Part shown: positions 24,171-36,219 of the stretch, piece after piece
How positions within the stretch are numbered: position 1 is the stretch's first letter
How the letters are laid out: each line of letters opens with the position of its first letter
Source: Dryomyza anilis
Lineage: Eukaryota > Arthropoda > Insecta > Diptera > Dryomyzidae
Direction of reading: 5' to 3'
NCBI GenBank assembly: GCA_951804985.1
Contig: OX638134.1
Span: forward strand, 76,921,679 to 76,985,678
Length of the DNA: 64,000 bases
Notes under the pieces: model-generated
Databases searched by the model: none
Told to the model about the DNA's origin: nothing
Seen by the model: the letters and a program-made list of their open reading frames with translations, nothing else
Made by a program: the position numbers and the translations under genes

Positions 24171-25380
24171 AAAATTATATACCTACTGTAGAGTGTTTCA
24201 TTGTCAGCCAATACGACTTTAACCTAATACCTGATGAGATGATGATGACAAAAATTAAGTATGAACACATTTTTATTCAAATCGATTTGTCATAAAATCT
24301 ACATATGAACTGCATGTTATCGTTATTTAAAATGTTTTGTTTTTTATTAATACAAATCATGTCCAAGAGTGTTAAACACACCAAACAATGATCATTAGTG
24401 AATGTAGCTCAAATATTTCGAGATTATTCGCAACATCAAACAAACGTTGACAAATTAACAAATGACTTTTTCAAATATTTTTAGTTTTGATATTTCCAAT
24501 GATTACAAAATGTTTAATATTTTCACAGATTGATATTTTTTATAAATATTTAATTTAGCATAGAATAAATCATTAAAAACAGCTTTATGTATATCCTGTG
24601 ATGTTGTAAAGAGATGACCTTATGGACCACACATAAAAAATACATGTTTTGCTTTAGAATCGGCATCCTTGATCGGTGGTGGTTAACACCGTCTACAGTC
24701 GAAAAGGTTAGTCCTACCAACAGCAACTTAGTTCCGTGCTGCATTTTTATTTCATATATGCCTTAAGCTACACATATATATAAAATGTAATGACGCAAAA
24801 ACCACTTCTGTGCCAAGTAACTGACCTTAGTTTATGTTGATTTTGGTTTTCTCTTCTTTTTTTTTTAAGAAAAAATGATCTTCACATCCTTGCAATTTGT
24901 GCAAAACAAGTTTTACTTTCGAATAAAAAAACATATATTAAATAACAACCACAATGATGTGGATTGTTTTATTTTTAGTATCGTGTGAGTAAACGGTATG
25001 AATTATTTTTTTTTTTTTTGCATTATATGTGACTTTTTTCTCTTTTGTTTTCTTCTTTATTTTTAAATTTATAGGCTTGCTGTGTGACCTTGTTACCGTA
25101 ATTAGTTTAAAACGTCGCGACGGCGGTACTGCCAAAACCAGTCATCAATTACTGCATGGTAGGCCGGTGTGTTTGCGAACATACCTTTCAACGAAATTAA
25201 CATCAGCGGGTACAAAAGAGTGTTTTTCGCAAAAATGTATCTTTCAATTACTTTTTAATTGTTATGTAAATCGCTATTATAAAATTTAAATCGTTTACAA
25301 TTTGGGGATATGTTTACTTTATGGAGCTACTTGAAAGAAAAGAAGATTTACGGAAAATCACACATTTTATTTCGCAGAAG
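24170..25380. other. AT-rich spacer
   Basis: No supported gene. The 86-codon plus frame at 25029-25289 starts in a T-run and has no recognisable features. Confidence 0.45.
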
Positions 25381-25391
25381 TTAGATCCGAA

Positions 25392-25704
25392 GTAGCCGCG
25401 GTAGCTCAGTGGTATGTGCGTTGGACTGCGACCCGAAAGGTCCCCGGTTCAAGCCTGGACTGGGGCTAACAACATCTTTTCATAGAAACATTTTTTCTAT
25501 ACCGCGCTACCTCTCGGCAGTAAATGGCAAACCTCCGAGAGTAAAAACATTGCCTATGAAAAGCACTCACCCGCCGTTCGGATTCGGCAATAAACTGTAG
25601 GTTCCACCACTTTGAGTACAAATATAACACGCACAGCTCAAAATGGTGAGAGAGCTCGGCCTAAGTTCTTATAAAACTGTAGTGCCAAACTATTAGTATT
25701 ATTA
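25392..25704 (+). mobile_element. tRNA-derived SINE, copy 1, with target-site duplication
   Basis: The head GCCGCGGTAGCTCAGTGG... carries a pol III A box (TAGCTCAGTGG) and a B box-like GGTTCAAGCCT, followed by an unrelated body and a tail of ATT repeats. It is flanked by TTAGATCCGAA (25381-25391) and TTAGATACGAA (25705-25715), an 11-bp target duplication with one mismatch. A second copy with the same body lies inverted at 63188-63493. The anticodon arm pairs poorly, so it is not a functional tRNA gene. The 62-codon frame inside is not a gene. Confidence 0.9.
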
Positions 25705-25740
25705 TTAGATACGAAATTATTATCATTTTTATTATTATTA

Positions 25741-26210
25741 TCTCATCATATAATTCATAGTGTCTTTTTGAGGGACAAAATGTTATAAAGTGTTTTTCAA
25801 TAAGAGCGCTACACAAGTTTTTCAAGGGTTTTTCAACAGAGACGCTACAAAAGTAGAGCGACAGGGACAGCAAACGACGCCATATTTCTTGGCGCTCTTT
25901 TGACATTTCTCTTCAGTAAGATTTGTCATTTCATAATGGAAAGATATACGAATTCGAATTTCGGTAGTAAATTTTAATAATTTCGACTAGTTGTTGGCTC
26001 GTATATCTTTCCATCATGAAATGGCAAACCTTACGGAAGAGAAATGTCAAAAGAGCGGCAAGAAATATGGCGTCGTTTGCTGTCCGTGTCGCTCTACTTT
26101 TGTAGCGTCCCCGTTGAAAAACCCTTGAAAAAACTTTTGTAGCGCTCTTATTGAAAAACCCTTTATAACATTTTGTCCCTCAAAAAGACATTATGAATTA
26201 TATGATGAGA
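25741..26210. mobile_element. Foldback element, 211-bp arms and 48-nt loop
   Basis: Left arm 25741-25951 and right arm 26000-26210 are inverted copies with few mismatches (for example AGGGACAAAATGTTATAAAG against CTTTATAACATTTTGTCCCT). The loop is AT-rich. There is no coding capacity. It lies about 25 bp beyond the SINE's target duplication. Confidence 0.88.
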
Positions 26211-26214
26211 ATGA

Positions 26215-27350
26215 TGACATCCAACACAAACTTTTAGTTTAACGCAAATTTAAATATTGCATACTTTCAGGGGCACTTTACGGACACTCGATTTTTAAAT
26301 GAATTTGTTTTAAATTAAGAGCACACATTGCTTTTAAATTAGTTTTAAATGCAATAATTGATGAAAATCATTTTTTTTAAATAAATTTGTAAAATTTTAG
26401 ATTAAATTTAGTTTGTACTATATTTTTCATTGCAAAAGTGACTGAAAATATATAGAAAATATAGATTGAAAATTTTATCAATAACATTACTCGAAAAAAA
26501 CGGAGTGCGCAATCAAAATCAGCACACATTAAATTATTTTAAAACGATGTATGTTTTATTTTGATGAGAACTATAATCAGAAAACCTACATCAACTGCTT
26601 GACGTATTAAAAGATATTGTACCATGATTTATTCATTCGATTTCTAATACAAAAAAATATCTTATCCATAAAATTTTCTTTAAACTAAAAGTTCTAATAT
26701 ATTTTAACTAACTATAATATTCAGCAAATAATCCATTTATTAAAATTCAACTCTTATGCAAATTTAAATCTGTACAGTTCTCAGAACTTGGAAATAAAAA
26801 TACCCAACATGATACAGCATTAAACATTATGTTAAATACCATTTTATAACGCATTAATAATATGACTAAATGCTAGTTTATTATACTTAAAAAAAAATAC
26901 CTTAGAAGGTTATTTATGTTAAATCATGTCTGACTTATTAAATCACACCTAACAAATGAAACTACTAAACAAAATGCTCTCAACCTCTTAAGATATTTTA
27001 CAAAGGTAATAAAAAAATGTATATGAAATTTAAAATTCTATATTAATAGAATATTTTATAATTTATTATCAAAAAAAAAATGTCACGATTGTATTTATAA
27101 ATGTGTAAATTTTAAATAACTTCTTTAGGAGACACACAATAAAAAAAACCTTTAATGCGAGGGTTTTTCCGAAAAGTTTGTAGCACGCACTAAAGAGAAA
27201 TGAGACTTTTGTTATATTATAAGTTTATAATATATAAGTAATACGTCTGATGTATAGTCATATAACTTTTGCAGGACTACAATTAATTGTTTTTGTTATG
27301 GGAACCATTATTAATTCGGGCACCAATGAAGGGCTAATATTAAAAATGTA
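26215..27350. other. AT-rich spacer
   Basis: No frame or element that I can support. Confidence 0.5.
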
Positions 27351-27356
27351 CTAAAA

Positions 27357-27385
27357 GTTTTCTATCTATCCATCTATCATCTATA

Positions 27386-27428
<43 letters not shown>

Positions 27429-27430
27429 TT
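27357..27430. repeat. (ATCT)n microsatellite
   Basis: Imperfect then perfect CTAT/ATCT repeats for about 70 bp, running into a T-run and a TTTTTTAG that would serve as a splice acceptor for the next entry. Confidence 0.95.
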
Positions 27431-27435
27431 TTTAG

Positions 27436-27681
27436 AAATTAACCAACGCTCGGGGATTGTCGAATAGCGGTACAATACACAGTGTTGATCGTAGGAAAGG
27501 TTTATGGGTTAAGGGAAGAGGGAAAGATGAAATAGTATCGGTGAATGCTTGTTTGGAATTTGCTAATATCAAAAAGGTCTGGAAAAACACACGCATTGTT
27601 CCACAAACGTATCGTACGACTGAAGAACGAATGTTCGCTGTAATGCGTGATTCTGTTGAGATGCATGTGGACTACGAATGA
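27436..27681 (+). other. Unidentified coding-like fragment, possible terminal exon
   Basis: After TTTTTTTAG the plus strand is open for 81 codons (KLTNARGLSNSGTIHSVDRR ... RTTEERMFAVMRDSVEMHVDYE) and stops at TGA. Codon content is much less AT-biased than the flanks, and the polar, Arg/Glu-rich composition is protein-like. A frame-broken relative lies at 9867-9996. I do not recognise the family. It could be a last exon, a retrocopy fragment or part of a transposon. The stop codon is followed at once by a MITE, so the natural C-terminus may have been cut. Confidence 0.4.
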
Positions 27682-27905
27682 CTACACCCAGAAAAAAATA
27701 CTATATAAATAATAGTTTTTTACTATTAAAAATAGTCAATAGGATAAATTATTATTTTAATCAGAAAATACCATTAAATACTATAAAATACCATGACATT
27801 GCCATTGAGTTTATTTGAAAGATTTATTTTTTGTATACTGTTAAATCAATAATTGTCCTATTGACTAATTTTAATGGGATTTGAGGGTATTTTTATTGGG
27901 TGTAG
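27682..27905. mobile_element. MITE with CTACACCCA ends
   Basis: Begins CTACACCCAGAAAAAAATAC and ends GTATTTTTATTGGGTGTAG. The inverted similarity continues inward (AAAATAGTCAATAGGA against TCCTATTGACTAATTTT). At 224 bp it has no coding capacity. No convincing target duplication was found. Confidence 0.75.
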
Positions 27906-28436
27906 GTTTGATGCCCGAGTACAACGAGAGAAAACACGACCTAGATGAATCAGGACATATATTTCTCTCGAACACATTCCATTGCGATACCAATAATGCT
28001 ATGTAATATATGCTATGTAATATTTATAATGTCATCCCAACCAGACAAACGATGCCCAAAACCTAACTTTATGCTAACTTTCAAAAGTTAACGATATCCG
28101 AATGTTGTCGTAAAAGTGATCAAAAAGGTATGTGTAAGACTTACGAATGTCCGCCTCTTAGTTGACTTTTAGCTCTCGAAAAGATAACTAAAATGTTATG
28201 TTTAAGTCAACTATTAAAAGGCATCATCAGAAAGTTGTCCTCTAGACAGCCGATAAGATAGCAAAGTATGAAAACAAATTATAATCAATGTATTAGGTTG
28301 TCATTCGATTATTTACTTTTCCAAAAATTGATGGAAATAATCAAATGACAAACTAATAAATATCAAATAAATATAAAAAAAGAGTATAATAATGAAAAAC
28401 CAAAAGTTATGTTTTAAATTTAAATGCATTTTTATT

Positions 28437-28571
28437 TTAAATTATTTTAGCTGCACCGTTTGTCACTGCCACAGTCACGTCCTGAGACTCCTCCTCACAC
28501 GGTAAAATGACGCCTGCAGTAAGTAACTGCACACGAACATTTTCAATTTCATAGACCCGATTTTGTAGCGA
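28437..28571 (-). other. Possible coding remnant, 44 codons
   Basis: The minus strand reads SLQNRVYEIENVRVQLLTAG, continues VILPCEEESQDVTVAVTNGA and ends AKII, stop. Composition is protein-like and GC content is locally raised. An acceptor-like GTGTGCAG lies within it. No start is visible and no family is recognised. Confidence 0.2.
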
Positions 28572-28959
28572 TTAATAAACGTAATTTAATCGTCGCGGTT
28601 AATATTTTTACTATCAATCGGACATTTTTGTCCACACAAAATACACGGGGCACAAAAAACGCTAACAGCAAACGTATGACATAGCAAAAAAAAAACGAAT
28701 ACCAACTTTGTAGTATGACGTTCAGAGGTGCCACTATGTGGGTATTATCCCGATTTGTTTATTTTAAAAAGTTACTTTCTGATATATCTGTTCGATGCTT
28801 AATAGATAACTTTTGTAAGAACCTTTAAGTTCTCTGAAAAACGATAATCGCAAAGATACCATTTCGTATTTTGTACTAGTTGGGATAACACCCTTCGGTT
28901 CTTCAGTGCTCAAGAGAATCAAAAGTTGATTAAATATTTTCATTCTCTATTATTTATAT

Positions 28960-29800
28960 TGCTCGTTGCTGTATTTGTTCCAGGTAAAGACGATTTGGAA
29001 GCTCAAATGTGCGAATTGTATTCCATATTAGGCCGGATATAGCTGGTGTAGACAGTGCGTAAGTCAGTCGATTCTTTCGAAACATCAAACATGTGGTCAT
29101 TCCAATGGAGGTCACATTGAATTGATATGACCGGAACGTCATGAGCAAATGACTTCACAATATCCACAGAATCCATATTGAAGGGTGAATCCATTCATTT
29201 GTGGAATAATAGACAATAATATTGCTTGCATTAAAATTAACTCTATTGGGAAGAGCCCAATCTCCAAAGAGTTTGGGCGCTTGTTAAACGAATTTGAATA
29301 CCAAATATTAGTGTCGTCTTCAAAGGAATGGATTGGGTTCTAGGTCAATGACAAAAATGCATTGATATATACCAAAAATATGAACGCGGGCAGTTTGTAA
29401 CACTGCGGAACTCTAAAATTGATGCAATACTGTTCTTAAAGAAAACCATCCATCACAACTCGTATTGAACGAACCTGGTGAAACTCGATATCTATTGAAT
29501 AAAAGTATTACCGAAAGTTTTGATACGACGGCTTCATGCCACACTCCATCAAATGCCTTTTGAATTATCTAGAGTAACAGCATTACTCTCCTCGTAAAGG
29601 GTAAATACAATTATTCCACTTTTCAAAGAGGGCCGTCATCAAGTCACAGGTAGATCTGGTCCCACAGAAACCATATTGCCGGTAGCTAAGTAATTCGTTG
29701 TGCTCTAGATAGTTCAAAATGTGGAAGTTTATTACGCTCTCCATTAACTTAGAGAGCACAGAGCATATTGAAAGGCGTCGGTAAACTGCCTAACATACTC
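28960..29800 (-). pseudogene. Decayed non-LTR retrotransposon reverse transcriptase
   Basis: Reading the minus strand from 29790 downward, reverse-transcriptase motifs of the jockey-like LINE group appear in order but in different frames: LSKLMESVINFHILNYLE, YRQYGFCGTRSTCDL (finger/motif 2 region), KAFDGVWHEA (motif A), FEDDTNIW (the YADD region, altered to FEDD), then YTSYIRPNMEYNSHIW and LEQIQQRAI near the C-terminus. Frameshifts and stops separate the pieces and the 5' part is missing, so it is inactive. Confidence 0.88.
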
Positions 29801-30034
29801 AGTCTGCCATTCGATTAGATATCGTTTCGTGACTGTTTCGAAATATCGAGGAATTCATTCCATCTACTTAGATTAGGATTTCGTATTTTTACTATACTAC
29901 AATACGTTGTAAGATAATGAAGTTTATTCGAAACGAATTTAAAAAAATGTTTTGAATCGATATCGCAACAAATATCGAGACTGATTCGAAAAACTTTGCG
30001 ATATCGATGTGATAAATATTAAAATATCGTATTT

Positions 30035-30905
30035 TTATACCCTCCACCTATGAGGTACAGGGTATATTAACTTTGTGCATATATTGTGACGCCCCTTAGG
30101 AGGCGTGTCCGGTATGGAAAAGTATATATATTCTTGATCAGCATCACTACCCGAGTCCGTTTAGCCATGTCCGTCTGTCTGTCTGTATGTATATCTGTCT
30201 GTCTGTCTGTCTGTCCGTCTTGCTGTCTTGCTGTCCGAATACAGAATAACTTGAGAAATACTGATCAGAATACGATGAAATTTCGTCTCAATATATTTTA
30301 GCCAAAAGTAGAAACTGAGTTTGAAAATGAGCAAAATCGGTCAACGGACACGCCCACCTCCCATACATGTCACTTTTATATAACTCTTTCGAAACTAATA
30401 TTTCGAAAAGTATTCAAGGTATAGTTATAAAATTTAAAACATATTGTTAGAATTTACCTAAAAATATGTGGTCCAAAAATGGGCGTGATCCGCCCATTTT
30501 TTTTTTCATTATATCCCGGGTTTTCATAGTAAAAATTTGTTCAGTAAATTATTAAAATCAAGTCTATGAAATATTAGCCTTTCAAAATTTTAAATATAGG
30601 CGTGGTCCGCCCAATTATATTTTTCAATTTTTTTTTTAGTTTTTTATACTTTATATAAATTTTTTTAATTTCTGGGGATATAAGACGTAAATTTCTGATT
30701 TATGAATAATATTCTGAGGGAGGGGAGGTTCCGCATAATTAAAAAATTTAAAATTAAGGTATGCAATTAAATATCCCACATTAATATCCCCACCAAAGGT
30801 GTAGGGTATTCCATAGTCGGGCCCGACCGAATATAAAAATCCGCCCCATGTGACCGAACTTACCCATGTGACCTAACTTTCCCAACTCGTTTCCATACAT
30901 TTTAT
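30035..30905 (+). repeat. Interspersed element, diverged copy D
   Basis: Starts TTTTTATACCCTCCACC and shares GGTATGGAAAAGTATATATATTCTTGATCAGCAT, then GTCCGTCTGTCTGTCTG with copies B and C. It closes with CATGTGACCTAACTTTCCCAACTCG. The middle differs (GGCGTGGTCCGCCC words), so it is a related subfamily. The 71-codon frame comes from the CTGT run. Confidence 0.7.
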
Positions 30906-32600
30906 TGTACGAAAAAATTAAAAAAAAACTTTTTTATCGCAATTAGTTCGAGAAAACTTCGATTATCGAATCGAGACATGTCAGACTGGGTTGCGAACTT
31001 TCCAGCAAGAGGGTATGGGGTACCTTGGCATGAAATGTTCATTATTATGTTTCTTATGAGATATTCATTCGTATGAGATATCCGTCTTGGTATGGATGTC
31101 TGTATATGAGATGTCTAGGTATAATGTGATTGGTACAAGGTATCCGTTAGTATGTGGTGTTTTGCATTAAATGCCAAGGTATCACTAGTATTGGTATGAT
31201 AAGAACTCGACCTATTCCAAATATACACGGCCATCGTATATCTACAATGTAGACAGGACTTGAACATAGTACACAGTATGCCATTTATTTCGATATCGTT
31301 ACAAAATGCAGTCAAATTGACGCGATTATGAACCCTATCTTCTAAATAAGTCGTAAATATTGTTGCGATCTGTCGAAGATTTTTCGCTACGAGACTTTTT
31401 CTATTTCCAATAGATATAGAAAATAAAAATAATCAAAGTTCAAGATTTCTTCGAAAAATATTGCGATATCGCATTAATAAATATTTAAATTTCATATCCT
31501 TTTCTAACTTATTTGAATGTACGGGAAATTTAAAGAATAAAAACGATAAGCTAGAAGATCGTACATTAGTATCGAACTTAATACGAGTAAGCTTCGAGGC
31601 ATCGAAGGTCTCTAAGACATGGAAGACGGAGTAAGTATCGCTACGTAATCCAAATTGACCGAGTCGACCAGCCGTTTGAAAATTCAACAACGACAACAAA
31701 GTAAAAACTAACTCATATTCGAAATTAATATAAAATTTTCTGATGACGTATTGTGGGGAAGTTTCTGAATTTCACATACGATCAAAATTAGAATATTCTA
31801 AAACAAAAGTTCTCCACCTACATTTATTGTTCTTTGAAATACGTCGGTGTATTGAAAAATCGAATTCTAGAATACGATTGAATTCAAATTTCTATGCGAT
31901 TTCAGTCGAAATTTAGTCCCAAATCTTAGACTACGTTAAATGATATTTCAAATCACAAAAAACTCATTTTTATATTCCCTAAACGAGACTGAAGTCGAAA
32001 TTTTCGTATGACCATCACATCAGCTGTATTTCCGATTAATGGATCTGTGGAACAATGAATTTCTTTGTATTCTCGCAATGAAAAATGAAAAAAAAGGCAG
32101 AAGATTTTATTTATTAGCCATAGACAGAGTTGACAGCGCGAGTTTTTTTACACTATTTTACATTCAATGACAACTGACTAAGAATCGGAAAAGAACTGCG
32201 ATTCTCATGAATTTAGCGTGAATTAAAATTTGTTAAAACCTATGTTTTTAATACGAATGATGTGTTTGTTGTTGAAGATAATGATGATGCTGACGACGAC
32301 GATGACTAAATGCGGTATTAACTTAGTTAACGCAATGTGCTGTTGCTGTTTAGCCAAAAAAAAAATGCTGTTGGTGTCTTTTTCACTGCTCTGTATGTTT
32401 TTTTATTCACATTTTTATTCGAGTCGGTTTTTATTTTTGTTGTTTTATTTATATTTTATTTTGTTTTATCAAAATACATATATATGTGAGTATGTTGCCT
32501 TTGTTGTTGTTGCCTTTGTTGTTGTGCCAAAAAATATATATGGTTCAAGAATACTTTATGGGAGTTGTTCTGCGAAGCCGGTTGGATGGGTTCTTGGCCG
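30905..32600. other. Spacer upstream of gene 4
   Basis: Contains GTATGAGATATCC-like loose repeats at 31020-31120 and T-rich or GTTGTT-rich simple stretches at 32380-32540. No gene is recognised; frames at 31433-31699 and 32230-32616 have no features. Confidence 0.45.
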
Positions 32601-32629
32601 GTCTGAACATCCTTAACACGCGGCAGCGA

Positions 32630-32665
32630 TATAAATAATTTCGAAATCTAGAAAGTCGCCACAGT
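32630..32665 (+). promoter_or_regulatory. Gene 4 core promoter: TATA box and initiator
   Basis: TATAAATA at 32630-32637 is followed by CCACAGTCTG, an initiator-like CAGTC with the start near 32663, 33 nt downstream. The 5' UTR is about 55 nt. Confidence 0.68.
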
Positions 32666-32717
32666 CTGTCGTCTACATTCGAAGTGTGGATTAGAATTCG
32701 AGACAACAAACAAAAAA

Positions 32718-34367
32718 ATGGTAAGCTTTGACCTTAGCAAGGAATGTGTTTAATAAGTGACAAAAATAAAAAAGTGTTTATATAATAAAAAAATTTAAAA
32801 ATTCAACCAATTAAACTATTTGAAACAAGTCAATTAGCTGCATTGATAAAAACTGGATTATTGAAAAAAACCCTCATTGATTCTTCTTGTCTTCCAGAAA
32901 ATTTTCATTGCCTTCGCCTTGTTGGCAGTCGTCAGCGCTGACGTGTCCCACTTGTTCTCCAGCAGCAATAACCTACAAGAAGATGGTTATCACTACCAGC
33001 TGCCTACTGTCAAGTTCGAAGCTGGCCCTACTCCAGTTGTCGATGTTCCAGTTGTGCACCCAGAGCGCGAATACTTGCCTCCAGTAGTCAAGGCCCCAGC
33101 TCCAGTTGCTCCAGTCTACAAGGCTCCCGCTCCAGTTGCTCCAGTCTACAAGGCTCCCGCTCCAGTTGCTCCAGTCTACAAGGCTCCCGCTCCAGTTGCT
33201 CCAGTCTACAAGGCTCCCGCTCCAGTTGCTCCAGTCTACAAGGCTCCCGCTCCTGTTGCCCCAGTCTACAAGGCACCAAATAACCAATACCTGGCCCCAG
33301 CTCCAGTTGCTCCCGTCTACAAGGCTCCTGCTCCAGTTGCTCCCGTCTACAAGGCTCCCGCACCAGTTGCTCCCGTCTACAAGGCTCCCGCTCCAGTTGC
33401 CCCAGTCTACAAGGCACCAAATAACCAATACCTTGCCCCAGCTCCAGTTGCTCCCGTCTACAAGGCACCTGCTCCAGTTGCTCCCGTCTACAAGGCACCC
33501 GCTCCAGTTGCTCCAGTCTACAAGGCCCCCGCTCCAGTTGCCCCAGTCTTCAAGGCTCCAAATAACCAATATTTGGCCCCTGCTCCAGTAGCTCCCGTCT
33601 ATAAGGCTCCCGCTCCAGTTGCTCCAGTCTACAAGGCTCCCGCTCCGGTTGCTCCCGTCTACACTGCCCCTGCTTACAAGGCTCCCGCTCCAGTTGCTCC
33701 CGTCTACACCGCACCTAAGGCTGGTGTCTTGGAAGCCGATGGTTACAAATACGATACTCCTACCATCAAATTCGAACCTGCACCAGCACCAAAGCCAGTA
33801 GTGCCAGTCTACAAGCCAGCACCTGCACCAGCACCCAAACCAGTAGTGCCAGTCTACAAGCCAGCACCTGCACCAGCACCCAAACCAGTTGTACCAGTCT
33901 ACAAGCCAGCACCTGCCCCAGCACCAAAACCAGTAGTGCCTGTCTACAAGCCAGCACCTAAACCAGTTGAGCCCACCAGGGAATACCTGCCCCCAGCACC
34001 CAAACCTGTGCCAACCCTGAAGCCTGCTTTGCCTAAGATTATCCCAACCCAGGCCCCCAAGCCAGTTGTGCCAATCAAGCCAATTGTGCCAGTGAAGCCC
34101 GTTGAGCCAACCAAGGAATACTTGCCCCCAGCACCAAAACCAGTGCCAACCCAGAAGCCTTCTGTGCCCAAGGTCTACCCAACTCAGGCCCCCAAGCCTA
34201 TTGTTCCCGTTAAGCCAGTCGTGCCAGTGCAACCCAAACCAGTTGTGCCAGTGCAACCCAAACCAGTTGTGCCCGTCAAGCCCAACAACGAATATCTGCC
34301 ACCACAGCCAGCACCCAGCAAGGGATACTCTTACCCCAACGACCCTCAGCCACCCTTCAGCTTCTAG
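32718..34367 (+). CDS. Gene 4: long secreted APAPVAPVYK-repeat protein with GYxY and EYLPP motifs
   Basis: Exon 1 is the ATG (32718-32720), donor GTAAGC. The intron is 32721-32897 (177 nt, the longest in the cluster) and exon 2 is 32898-34367, giving 490 residues. Signal peptide KIFIAFALLAVVSA precedes DVSHLFSSSNN. Then come EDGYHYQLPTVKFE, REYLPP, and 18 APAPVAPVY(K/T) decapeptides (one with Phe) arranged in blocks of 6, 4 and 4, each closed by APNNQYL, then a last block. A second motif, ADGYKYDTPTIKFE, starts the C-terminal half: four KPVVPVYKPAPAPAP-type units, two (R/K)EYLPPAPKPVPT blocks, NNEYLPP and a final SKGYSYPNDPQPPFSF. The DGYxYxxPTxKFE and EYLPP elements are the GYR/YLP type of Drosophila proteins. 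AATAAA lies at 34536. Structural extracellular role inferred. Confidence 0.92.
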
Positions 34368-34559
34368 GCTAGTGCTGTACAATTAGCAAATGTCTTCATT
34401 ATGTTTTAGTATTAGGAATTCTCTGTTTATACAATAGAAATGTGTTACGAACGAAAACAAAACCAAGAAGAGACTTCGTTGAACGTGTCTTTTCTATGCA
34501 AAGACATGGGAAATGCATCGAGGAATTAAAAAAAAAATAAAAATAAAAGAAATATTTTA

Positions 34560-36215
34560 AAAACAATTTTGTGCAACTTGTTTTATTTCTACTAAACATA
34601 TGTATGTTTCTGGCAAACAATTAAATGTTTATAGTAAGTATATATTGATTAACATAGGTATTTATTACTTGCTGCAAACAATTGTAGTTTCTTGAAAATA
34701 GTAGATTTGTTTGACATTTGATAACCATTTGTTTTACTTTATTAGCCTCAAACATATAAAATGTTTATTACAAATAAATAATAATTGCTTTAATTGTTGT
34801 TTATAATAAACATAACTTTATTAAATAGTTTCCTGTAAATACAAATATTGTTTAACCCTTGTAATAAATGTTAAATTATTGATTATAAACATATCAAATA
34901 ATTATTACGAATAATTAATAATATGAATTTTACTAATTACTTTTACTAAGCAAGTATAGTTTTCAGTTCATTGAACTTCAGCGAATAATTTTACTTTACT
35001 CGAGTATAAATATTTCCAGAACTAGTTACATCCGATACAACTTTGTACAGAAATATAATATATTTTAAATAAAAATTCTAATTGGGAAGAAACACTCTTG
35101 GAAATATTTCTTCATGATAATACGGAATATGTTATAAAGACATTTTTGGCATACAGATCATGAATTATAATGCGACATCAGAATCCCATAAAATACTGTA
35201 TTTGTAAAAGGTTTCGATAATGTAAATTATAGGACCACAATAATGTAAAGAATAGAACTACAGTCCACAAACTAGTACTTTCTGAGTACTGTGCAGATAT
35301 AAAAAATAATTAACTATTGCATTTCATTTACTGGAAAAGCTTTTTAAGCCTTTCTTACTTCTATTATCTTTTCTATTTTTGCTTTTATTTTTATTACAAA
35401 TTATGATTATTAATTAGTTAGTTATGTAGATATAGTTTTTATTGCTCCTACAACTTAAATTCACATTTGCATAACATTTTTAGCATTTTTTATCATTGTT
35501 AATAATCAAAAATATGCATAATTTGTTGAAATTTGAATATAAGATTCATAAAGCAGCCAATGAACCCAATAAACGTACAAATGGTGAAACCAATTTAGGT
35601 ACAATAAATGGCAGCCATTTAAAAAAATAAAATGATACATTAAAATTTCATAAATTGGCTTGTTTTAAGCCCAACATGATAAAAAGGTATTATTCAAACA
35701 TATATTTTAGTTCATATTTATTTAAGAATATATAATCTTTTAAGTAATATTGTTCAAAATAAGGCATAACTAAAAAGTGATAAAGATTAAATAATCGAAA
35801 AATTTTAAAAGTTTATAAGTTATGCATGTTATGCGTGTTTCTTGAAGAATCATCTACGAAATGTATTGTAGACATTTACGAAATGTCTTTGATATGCAAG
35901 ACATTCATAGACGTGCATTAATATTACGTGAAAAAATATTAGTGTTTAGCCAATTGTTTTTCAAAAAACAGTCTACGAATTATAGACAGATTAGCTGCAG
36001 CGGAAAAAATGTCTCGTGTTTAAGGTGCCATCTAGTGCATGTTTGCTACACTAGCGATATTCTTAGCAGGGACACGACCCATTCTTTTACACACTATGTA
36101 CTTTTCTAACAAACTGTTCGCCATGTCAAATAAAAGGATGCTGTAAATACCAGTTAAATTTTACTAAAATTTAGCAATCAGAGTTTGCTAATAATAGCAA
36201 ACTATTTATTTTGAG
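34560..36215. other. Downstream spacer of gene 4
   Basis: AT-rich. The 82-codon frame at 35861-36109 has no recognisable features. Nothing is supported. Confidence 0.5.
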
Positions 36216-36219
36216 TGTA

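Noticed and set aside
25392..25465. Functional tRNA gene
   Set aside because: The anticodon arm does not fold well, and the whole unit with body and tail is repeated at 63.2-63.5 kb: a SINE.
25409..25600. 62-codon ORF in the SINE
   Set aside because: Falls entirely within the pol III-type element.
32576..32606. Grainyhead-like GCCGGTT/GCCGGTC words before the gene 4 TATA box
   Set aside because: Partial matches only and not repeated at the other promoters.
33106..33591. Overlapping plus-strand frames inside genes 4, 5 and 6
   Set aside because: Shifted readings of the repeat units (LQST.., HLPQ..) with no independent start or conserved ends.
32973..34382. 469-codon antisense frame over gene 4
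   Set aside because: Pro/Ala/Val repeats leave the opposite strand free of stops; the antisense product is Trp/Gly/Asn repeats with no promoter or signal peptide. The same applies to antisense frames over genes 1, 2, 3, 5 and 6.
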